A stretch of DNA of 5,974 bases from contig CAYRPO010000046.1 in assembly GCA_964426305.1 (NCBI GenBank), positions 1-5,974 of the forward strand. Direction: 5' to 3'. Made by a program: the position numbers and the translations under genes. Under the pieces are notes generated by a model that was given only the letters and a program-made list of their open reading frames with translations, was not told the origin of the DNA and made no database searches. This DNA comes from CAYRPO01 sp964426305 (lineage in GTDB: Bacteria; Patescibacteriota; Saccharimonadia; Saccharimonadales; CAIOMD01). Of this stretch, positions 1-4,245 are shown piece by piece (the stretch's first letter is position 1; every line of letters begins with the position of its first letter).

Positions 1-318
1 CTGGGTTTTTTATATGGTTGGCACGAAAACTGATTTGAATCTTCACGCATGAAGCCCGACAGAGTTCCACATATGCCACAAAATAACACGCATAGAGGAC
101 GACCCCCCAGGTTTACAATCAAATATCATCTCTGACTTCGTGTACCTTTTCACCCATGTATCGCACCACAATTTTGGCTGGGTGGGCGTATGGGTTGCTG
201 GGCCGTAGGTTTTTTTGGGGGGGTATTACAGACAAAGAGTCGAGTGTGGGGTACAGTAAAGTAGGTGGTTGTGCGTGAGGTCATGTGGACGCAATGGTAG
301 TAGAAAGGGGTGTAGGCG
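1..318. other. Left-edge noncoding region with G-rich right half
   Basis: I see no supportable gene in these 318 bases. All three + frames entering from the left edge stop within about 50 bases; the longest tail, ending at a TGA at 50-52, is only 16 residues and too short to assign. A small perfect hairpin, CTTCA-CGCA-TGAAG, lies at 41-54 and has no T-tract after it. From about 176 onward the + strand is very rich in G and T and poor in C, with repeated G-tracts and a T7G7 run at 210-223. The open minus-strand frame across this stretch (about 150-365) has low-complexity Pro/Thr-rich content, has no ribosome binding site that I can see, and overlaps the next gene, so I treat it as spurious. 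The promoter of the next gene must lie here, but no clear -35/-10 pair stands out. Confidence 0.6.
180..223 (+). other. Cluster of G-tracts, putative G-quadruplex motif
   Basis: Four GGG tracts at 180-182, 184-186, 192-194 and 200-202 are separated by loops of 1, 5 and 5 bases. This meets the usual G3+N1-7 pattern for an intramolecular quadruplex. A GG at 208-209 and a G7 run at 217-223, directly after T7, add further possible tracts. The cluster sits roughly 100-140 bases upstream of the DUF1428 start codon, on the coding strand, so it could fold in DNA or in a long 5' leader. The sequence pattern is seen directly; folding and any function are inference. Confidence 0.4.
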
Positions 319-555
319 ATGGCAAAATATATTGATGGATTTGTGCTGGTAGTACCCAAGGGCAAAGAGGCTGAGTATCAGAAGATGGCAGAGATTTCGT
401 TTATCGTGTTTGAGTCAAAAGAGCATCGTGACGAGGTCAACAAAAAAGTGATGGCAGAAATGGACAAAGTGTACACGGATCAAGTTGGCTTCGAGATGCC
501 AGCCGACATGCAAAGGATGGCCTATGGAGGATTTCAGGTAGTGGTAGAAGGCTAA
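319..555 (+). CDS. DUF1428 (YbaA-like) protein, internally shortened
   Basis: Small cytosolic protein of the DUF1428 family, whose biochemical role is unknown to me. Both ends match the family well. The N-terminus has KYIDGFVLVVPKGKEAEY (residues 3-20). The C-terminus has SFIVFESKEHRDEVNKKVM (27-45), then the FEMPADMQRMAYGGF block (58-72). Family members such as E. coli YbaA are about 117 residues, whereas this one has 78. The missing part is central: residue 25 (Glu of KMAE) passes straight into ISFIVF, where relatives have about 40 more residues. The frame is kept, so this is an in-frame gap and not a frameshift. ATG at 319 is preceded by AAAGGGG (304-310) at 8 bases, a good ribosome binding site. 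It may be a degenerate gene, a natural short variant, or an assembly deletion. Family identity is confident; function and foldedness are not. Confidence 0.8.
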   Translation: MAKYIDGFVLVVPKGKEAEYQKMAEISFIVFESKEHRDEVNKKVMAEMDKVYTDQVGFEMPADMQRMAYGGFQVVVEG

Positions 556-573
556 AGGCTTGCTGCGACAAAG

Positions 574-591
574 AGCCACTCGAAGATGGCT
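574..591 (+). terminator. Weak stem-loop after the DUF1428 gene
   Basis: AGCCA (574-578) pairs with TGGCT (587-591) around an 8-base loop, 19 bases after the DUF1428 stop codon. It lacks a real T-tract (TGTTAT follows), so intrinsic termination is doubtful. It also lies just upstream of the -10 box at 604-609. Confidence 0.2.
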
Positions 592-600
592 TGTTATATC

Positions 601-609
601 TGCTATGAT
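601..609 (+). promoter_or_regulatory. Extended -10 promoter element for the 651 gene
   Basis: TGC followed by TATGAT (604-609) matches the extended -10 form TGnTATnnT in 8 of 9 positions that matter, and would start transcription near 616, giving a leader of about 35 bases. No good -35 hexamer sits 16-18 bases upstream (the region reads CGAAGA), which is tolerated by extended -10 promoters. This suggests the 651 gene is transcribed separately from the DUF1428 gene. Confidence 0.45.
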
Positions 610-650
610 GTGATCGTTATAAGTGACAAGTTAAAAGGGATTGTGTCGGT

Positions 651-1118
651 ATGGGTTTGAAAAAGCCTGTTGAATCGATGCGCCAACCATGCACTGCAGC
701 TGAGTTGCGGGCAAAACAGGATATTGAGCAATCGTTCATGAGCATACAGGCCGTATTGCGCACCGCTCCCCAGCTCGTAGACGTGTGGGGGTACTATCTG
801 TATTGTCGACGCAATGCCCAAGAGTTGATGGCGCTATGTGCGGGATCTGAACGATTACGAGATTTAAAGATTCGACCTTCGGTGCTCGAAAAAGGCATGC
901 GGCTCGCGAGCGATGCCGCAGCAATCGAACGACAATACGAACAAGAATTCACGGTAATTAAGCCGCTGCTCGAAGCGATCGACGCCAATGATCGCTTGCT
1001 GGGCACAAAGTCGTATGGTCCAGAAAACATTCGTGCGCAAGGAGGTCTGCTAGATCATAAAGAATATACGTCGCAGCCCCCTGGTCGTTTGCCGGGTTTT
1101 CCTGACTTTCCCGATTAA
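651..1118 (+). CDS. Hypothetical protein, 155 residues, not recognised
   Basis: I do not recognise this protein. No signal peptide or membrane segment is visible, so it is probably cytosolic. Residues about 15-115 look mostly helical and charged, with alternating Glu/Arg/Lys/Gln and Leu/Ile/Ala spacing that could form a helical bundle or short coiled coil. A more hydrophobic, aromatic patch, VDVWGYYLYC, lies at 43-52. Three cysteines (14, 52, 63) are not arranged as a metal-binding CxxC. The last 25 residues are different: no predicted helix, rich in Pro and Gly, ending in PGRLPGFPDFPD, likely a disordered tail. ATG at 651 has AAAGGGA (634-640) 10 bases upstream, slightly long but usable, and the extended -10 box at 601-609. 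Codon choice resembles the flanking genes, so recent transfer is not evident. The gene is real on balance (long frame, binding site, promoter), but no function is offered. Confidence 0.75.
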   Translation: MGLKKPVESMRQPCTAAELRAKQDIEQSFMSIQAVLRTAPQLVDVWGYYLYCRRNAQELMALCAGSERLRDLKIRPSVLEKGMRLASDAAAIERQYEQEFTVIKPLLEAIDANDRLLGTKSYGPENIRAQGGLLDHKEYTSQPPGRLPGFPDFPD

Positions 1119-1155
1119 AGATATTGCCTATTGGCATTGACTTAGCACATGCAAT

Positions 1156-1169
1156 CCACGGAAACGTGG
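1156..1169 (+). repeat. Perfect inverted repeat with GAAA loop
   Basis: CCACG (1156-1160) and CGTGG (1165-1169) form a 5-bp GC-rich stem closed by a GAAA tetraloop, a very stable class of RNA hairpin. Three further pairs (1151-1153 with 1172-1174) are possible across a 2x2 internal loop. As DNA, it could equally be an operator; it lies about 100 bases upstream of tyrS. Confidence 0.4.
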
Positions 1170-1259
1170 TATGCTATTGATCAGATGAAAAGAGCATTTC
1201 TATCTCTGTTGTACGCATGCCCCACTAGGGGCTCATTCTAGACGTATATCAACCAAACT

Positions 1260-1263
1260 GGAG
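1260..1263 (+). promoter_or_regulatory. Ribosome binding site of tyrS
   Basis: GGAG lies 8 bases before the ATG at 1272. It supports this start, which also gives the N-terminal length expected for TyrRS. Confidence 0.7.
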
Positions 1264-1271
1264 ACTACCAA

Positions 1272-2516
1272 ATGACACTTTCAGAAGAACTGCGATGGCG
1301 AGGCTTCGTCAATCAAACAACATTCGATGACATCTCCGTACTAGACGGCGAGCCAATCACATTTTATTGGGGCGTTGATCCAAGCGCTAAGTCCATGCAT
1401 ATCGGGCAGCTTGCTATGAGCATGATGATCCGTCATTTTATAGACCACGGCCACAAACCAATATTGCTAGTTGGTGGTGCGACAGGCATGATTGGCGACC
1501 CGGACGGCAAAGACGAGGAGAGAGATTTAAAAAGTCTTGAAGAGATTGATACCAATAAGACCGGTATTCGTGCACAATACCAGCGACTTTTTGAAGGCGC
1601 CAAGATCGAACTGGTCGACAACTATGACTGGTTCAAGGACATCGGTTACCTAGAATTCTTGCGAGATATCGGCAAACACGTGCCGATGAGCCAAATGCTT
1701 GGACGTGAATTTATTCAGACTCGCTTAGGCGAAGGCGGTAGCGGGATTAGTTATGCCGAATTTAGCTATGCACTCATCCAAGGCTATGACTTTTTGCATC
1801 TTTATCGAACACATGGTGCCACACTACAAGTTTGCGGAAGCGACCAATGGGGGAACAGTATTGCCGGTGTCGAGCTCATCAGGCGGGTTGAAGGTGTTGA
1901 TGCGCATATATGGTCTGCTCCGCTCATTATAAACAAGTCGACGGGCAAAAAGTTTGGTAAATCCGAGGCAGGCGCGGTGTGGCTGGATCCAGTCCTTACC
2001 AGTCCTTACCAGTTTTATCAGTTTTGGCTGAACGTTGACGATGAAAGCGTGATCGACTACCTGAGGATCTACACGACACTTTCAAAAACCGACATCGACC
2101 ACCTCAGTCAGCAGTTCGATACAGATCGTTCGGCTCGGATTGCACAAAAAACACTCGCTTACGAGGCAACATGCTTGGTTCATGGCGCTGATCGTGCAGA
2201 TAGCGTACGAAAGATTAGTGAAGTGCTTTTTGGTGGCAGACCCTACGACGAACTAAAGGCGGCCGATTTTGAAGAATTGGCACGCGAACTTCCTGTTGTG
2301 CGGGGCACTAAGCAGGCATTAGTAGACATACTAGTCGAAGGGAGCCTGGCAAGCTCGAAGGGTGAAGCGCGCCGTTTCCTGGAGTCTAATGCCGTATATA
2401 TCAATGGATCACAGATTCCTCTTTCGCAAACCAATCTCGATGTAAGCGACGCAATTGACGGTTATGCAGTTGTCCGTCGAGGCAAAAACAATCAGATTTT
2501 GTACAAATTCGTGTAA
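1272..2516 (+). CDS. tyrS: Tyrosine--tRNA ligase (TyrRS)
   Basis: Class I aminoacyl-tRNA synthetase that activates tyrosine with ATP and transfers it to tRNA-Tyr in the cytosol; it works as a homodimer in known bacteria. At 414 residues it has the usual length. The Rossmann catalytic domain shows the HIGH-box variant HIGQ at 43-46, just after YWGVDPSA (32-39). The tyrosine pocket block YAEFSYALIQGYDF spans 161-174, with Y166, Q170 and D173 matching the family's tyrosine-binding Tyr/Gln/Asp. GSDQWGN lies at 189-195 and the KMSKS-type loop KFGKS at 227-231. The anticodon region follows, and an S4-like RNA-binding domain occupies about 345-414 (SKGEARRFLESNAVYING at 362-379). The ATG at 1272 is supported by GGAG 8 bases upstream. 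The stop TAA is only 24 bases from the end of the converging transporter gene. No key residue appears lost. The last His of HIGH is Gln, a tolerated position. Identification is secure. Confidence 0.98.
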   Translation: MTLSEELRWRGFVNQTTFDDISVLDGEPITFYWGVDPSAKSMHIGQLAMSMMIRHFIDHGHKPILLVGGATGMIGDPDGKDEERDLKSLEEIDTNKTGIRAQYQRLFEGAKIELVDNYDWFKDIGYLEFLRDIGKHVPMSQMLGREFIQTRLGEGGSGISYAEFSYALIQGYDFLHLYRTHGATLQVCGSDQWGNSIAGVELIRRVEGVDAHIWSAPLIINKSTGKKFGKSEAGAVWLDPVLTSPYQFYQFWLNVDDESVIDYLRIYTTLSKTDIDHLSQQFDTDRSARIAQKTLAYEATCLVHGADRADSVRKISEVLFGGRPYDELKAADFEELARELPVVRGTKQALVDILVEGSLASSKGEARRFLESNAVYINGSQIPLSQTNLDVSDAIDGYAVVRRGKNNQILYKFV

Positions 2517-2528
2517 ACGTGTGTGGTG

Positions 2529-2546
2529 CTTTGGCTAGTGCTAAAG
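2529..2546. terminator. Possible shared stem-loop between convergent genes
   Basis: CTTTGGC (2529-2535) can pair with GCTAAAG (2540-2546), including one G-T wobble, around the loop TAGT. It lies between tyrS and the converging transporter gene and overlaps the latter's TAG stop codon. Being symmetric it could slow polymerase from both sides, but neither strand has a T-tract after it, so it is weak evidence for termination. Confidence 0.25.
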
Positions 2547-3260
2547 TGATGAAATGTCAAACAACGAACCAATCGCATATGTAACAATCATTGCTAACGC
2601 GCCTCCTGCGACGACACGAACCACTGCCTTTGTTGCAGGTGAGCCGCCTACCTTTGCGCTGACGAATCCAGTGAGGGCGAGCGCCATCAACACGGATGCA
2701 AAGGTTATGGGTACGCGAAGATGTGCTGGTGGCAGTAGAATGGCCGCCATCGGTATGACGGAACCTGCACTAAAAGCAAGCGCTGATGCATATGCTGCAT
2801 GCCAAGGATTTGTAAGCTCATCTGGGTTTAGGCCAAGTTCGGCGTCTACATGCGCCGCAAAAGCGTCGTGTGCAGTCAGTTCTTCGGCAACGATCCGTGC
2901 CGTTTTTTGGCTTAAGCCCTTTTGCTTATAGATTCGAACAAGCTCTTCAAGTTCTTCTTCGGGCATGTTCTCTAGCTCCCAGCGTTCTTTTGCAAGTAGT
3001 GCGTGCTCGGAATCACGTTGTGTACTCACGGACACATATTCGCCAGCCGCCATCGACAGTGCGCCTGCCAAAACACCAGCGATGCCTGCGGTTGCGATTG
3101 CCGATTTTGAATCGGTTGCACTGGCGACACCTACAACGAGGCCAGAGATTGATACGATGCCGTCATTGGCGCCAAGGACCGCGGCGCGCAGCCAGTTAAG
3201 GGTCTTGCTTGAGACGTTGCTGTTTTCTGAATTGGGTTGTATTACATCAGTATGAGTCAT
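2541..3260 (-). CDS. VIT1/CCC1 family metal transporter
   Basis: Integral membrane protein of the VIT (vacuolar iron transporter, DUF125/CCC1) family, which moves Fe2+ or Mn2+ across a membrane, in plants coupled to protons. The 239 residues show the family order. TM1 (about 24-47) contains the signature LGANDGIVSISG with D33. TM2 (about 53-73) leads into SMAAGEYVSVSTQRDSE with M70 and E74. A cytosolic, Glu-rich helical domain follows at about 80-150 (EKERWELENMPEEELEEL-like run, then GLS and a HDAF segment) and is expected to bind metal. TM3 to TM5 lie near 155-177, 183-203 and 213-235. ATG at 3260 has AGGA (3265-3268) 4 bases upstream, a rather close binding site. It lies 40 bases downstream of another minus-strand membrane gene and is probably co-transcribed with it. 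Family membership is very likely; the transported ion and direction are not shown by the sequence. Confidence 0.92.
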   Translation of the reverse strand: MTHTDVIQPNSENSNVSSKTLNWLRAAVLGANDGIVSISGLVVGVASATDSKSAIATAGIAGVLAGALSMAAGEYVSVSTQRDSEHALLAKERWELENMPEEELEELVRIYKQKGLSQKTARIVAEELTAHDAFAAHVDAELGLNPDELTNPWHAAYASALAFSAGSVIPMAAILLPPAHLRVPITFASVLMALALTGFVSAKVGGSPATKAVVRVVAGGALAMIVTYAIGSLFDISSL

Positions 3261-3300
3261 ATGTTCCTGTTGCGTAATTTTGTATGTATGAGTGGTAGTC

Positions 3301-4002
3301 TTATTTTTTCGTTGTTTCTACGACGCGCGTCACGATCATGGCTGGTGCGCAGTAAAAAACAATCTGCACCGCAAACGCAATAAATGTACCGATAAATGGT
3401 ATGCCCCCAAGGGCGCCCGTGCAAGCACTGATGAACACAAGCCCCAGTACCGGCTTCCAATATATTTTCGTCAGGTCAATGCTTTGGCGCAATGATGTAC
3501 GAATGGATAGGTTTTTGGCAACGAGTAAGTATGGAGCAGCGCTCAGAAAGAAGATGGCGATAAGACCCGGAATGACGAACAAAATCAAACCCAACACAAC
3601 AAGTATGCCGATAACAAGACTTAGCAATACATAACGAACAACAAACGGCTTGCTTTGATTGAACGCTCCCTCGAAATCAATCGTGCGGCCATGTGCGCTC
3701 TCGAATGATGTGACCGTAAGCGATGGCGCAAAAAGCAAGGTGATCGCAAGTACTACGAGTAGCATGAGCGATCCTAGGAGTATGCCGGCATCAGAACCGG
3801 TGAACATCGGTAAGATGACGAGCGGTACCGCCACGAGGGCCATTGCCGTCGGTACGAGCATGAGTAGCACAAAAGTTAACCAGTTGAGCTTAAATGCTTC
3901 CCATGATGCTTTATATAAACGAACAACACTCTCGATAACCTCAATTACATCCTTGTTTCGCATATCCTTGGGTGAGGCAACTGCTTCATATGGTACGGCC
4001 AT
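3301..4002 (-). CDS. Multi-pass membrane protein, GPDPase_memb/DUF975-like
   Basis: Integral membrane protein of 233 residues with about six hydrophobic segments: near 41-66, 72-98, 122-142, 143-163, 184-202 and 203-224. An amphipathic N-terminal stretch comes first (VIESVVRLYKASWEAFKLNW, about 22-41). The pattern of paired helices with FVIPGLIAIFFLSAAPYLLV (142-161), followed by a cytosolic, positively charged Lys/Arg loop (KNLSIRTSLRQSIDLTK, 163-179), is typical of the membrane domain found in bacterial GPDPase_memb/DUF975-type proteins. No phosphodiesterase or other enzyme domain is attached, so I infer a membrane-organising or unknown role. An upstream ATG at 4077 is open in frame, but I place the start at 4002, where AAGGAG (4009-4014) stands 6 bases before ATG and the extra 25 residues are not membrane-like. 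Only 40 bases separate it from the VIT-type transporter gene downstream, suggesting one transcript. Resemblance is moderate; function is unknown. Confidence 0.8.
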   Translation of the reverse strand: MAVPYEAVASPKDMRNKDVIEVIESVVRLYKASWEAFKLNWLTFVLLMLVPTAMALVAVPLVILPMFTGSDAGILLGSLMLLVVLAITLLFAPSLTVTSFESAHGRTIDFEGAFNQSKPFVVRYVLLSLVIGILVVLGLILFVIPGLIAIFFLSAAPYLLVAKNLSIRTSLRQSIDLTKIYWKPVLGLVFISACTGALGGIPFIGTFIAFAVQIVFYCAPAMIVTRVVETTKK

Positions 4003-4008
4003 AATACT

Positions 4009-4014
4009 CTCCTT
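4009..4014 (-). promoter_or_regulatory. Ribosome binding site deciding the start at 4002
   Basis: On the minus strand AAGGAG is followed after 6 bases by ATG at 4002. This near-perfect site decides against the in-frame upstream ATG at 4077, which has no comparable site. Confidence 0.8.
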
Positions 4015-4026
4015 ATATCTTTCTGT

Positions 4027-4055
4027 AGTATGATGTGAATCTGTTGTGTGGTAAA
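4027..4055 (-). promoter_or_regulatory. Candidate minus-strand promoter, proximal
   Basis: Minus-strand TTTACC (4050-4055) and CATACT (4027-4032) are spaced by exactly 17 bases; each matches the sigma-70 consensus at 4 of 6 positions. It would give a short leader for the membrane-protein gene. It competes with the distal TATAAT at 4111-4116; the sequence alone cannot choose. Confidence 0.3.
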
Positions 4056-4110
4056 GTTGCAAACAAACTCGTAGCATGCCATAGTAGGTAAATCATGCAC
4101 ATCATCAGTG

Positions 4111-4116
4111 ATTATA
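4111..4116 (-). promoter_or_regulatory. Perfect -10 hexamer facing the membrane-protein gene
   Basis: The minus strand reads TATAAT here, which would start transcription near 4104 and give a leader of about 100 bases. There is no good -35 hexamer at 16-18 bases (AGGTTC, CAGGTT or CCAGGT), and those positions fall inside the inverted repeat that starts at 4130. A protein binding that repeat could therefore affect this promoter. Confidence 0.35.
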
Positions 4117-4129
4117 GCTTGCATATGTT

Positions 4130-4178
4130 GCCGAACCTGGTCGGCTAGCCATTGCTATATGGAGCCGATATGTTCGGC
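4130..4178 (+). repeat. Three-tier inverted repeat in the divergent hisS region
   Basis: Three nested arms pair in order. GCCGAAC (4130-4136) pairs with GTTCGGC (4172-4178), 7 bp. TCGGCT (4141-4146) pairs with AGCCGA (4163-4168), 6 bp, plus a G-T wobble at 4140/4169. CCAT (4149-4152) pairs with ATGG (4159-4162), 4 bp, around the 6-base loop TGCTAT. Only small internal loops (CTG opposite AT; AG bulge) interrupt it. GTTTTGC follows on the + strand, so it has a weak terminator look. No gene on the + strand ends upstream, so a role in the hisS leader, or as an operator between divergent genes, is more sensible than plain termination. No T-box signature is present. Confidence 0.5.
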
Positions 4179-4229
4179 GTTTTGCATAAGAATGATTCCC
4201 CTGTTGTGAATAGACACACATTACTGATG

Positions 4230-4235
4230 TATAAT
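4230..4235 (+). promoter_or_regulatory. TATAAT box immediately before hisS
   Basis: A consensus -10 hexamer ends 10 bases before the hisS ATG at 4246. The best -35-like hexamer, TTGTGA (4204-4209), is 20 bases away, which is longer than usual. If active, transcription would start near 4242 and the mRNA would be nearly leaderless, leaving the GGAG at 4236-4239 out of the transcript. If translation uses GGAG, the promoter must be further upstream. Both cannot be true for one transcript. Confidence 0.35.
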
Positions 4236-4239
4236 GGAG
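4236..4239 (+). promoter_or_regulatory. Putative ribosome binding site of hisS
   Basis: GGAG lies 6 bases before the ATG at 4246 and supports that start over the in-frame ATG at 4234, which overlaps the TATAAT box and has no site of its own. Confidence 0.5.
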
Positions 4240-4245
4240 TTCAAT

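Larger units (their letters stand above)
1119..1271 (+). promoter_or_regulatory. Structured leader/intergenic region before tyrS
   Basis: This 153-base gap contains three short dyads: TGCC-TATT-GGCA (1125-1136), CCACG-GAAA-CGTGG (1156-1169, with a GNRA-type loop and possible outer GCA/TGC pairs at 1151-1153 and 1172-1174), and GCCCC-ACTA-GGGGC (1219-1232). None is followed by a T-tract. The T-box signature AGGGTGGNACCGCG, which many Gram-positive synthetase leaders carry, is absent. TTGACT at 1137-1142 resembles a -35 box but no -10 box lies 16-18 bases after it; TGCTATTGA (1172-1180) is a weak extended -10 candidate without a partner. The promoter of tyrS is probably here but is not resolved. 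Confidence 0.4.

Noticed and set aside
1..52. C-terminal end of a gene entering from the left edge
   Set aside because: Only 16 codons precede the TGA at 50-52 and nothing in them is recognisable.
150..365. Minus-strand open frame of 71 codons across the G-rich region
   Set aside because: Composition is Thr/Pro-rich low complexity caused by the G-rich + strand, there is no binding site, and it overlaps the well-supported DUF1428 start.
1991..2010. Tandem 10-base repeat AGTCCTTACC inside tyrS
   Set aside because: The encoded segment LDPVLTSPYQFYQFWLN has the same length as in other TyrRS, so no duplication occurred; the repeat arose by chance codon use.
2554..2931. Plus-strand open frame of 125 codons
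   Set aside because: It is antisense to the VIT-type transporter gene, whose family motifs are clear; the frame has Ala/Ser/Thr-rich shadow composition.
3659..4033. Plus-strand open frame of 124 codons
   Set aside because: It is antisense to the multi-pass membrane protein gene and has the Ser/Thr-rich look of a reverse-frame shadow.
4003..4245. T-box riboswitch controlling hisS
   Set aside because: The conserved AGGGTGGNACCGCG core and a following terminator with a T-tract are both absent.
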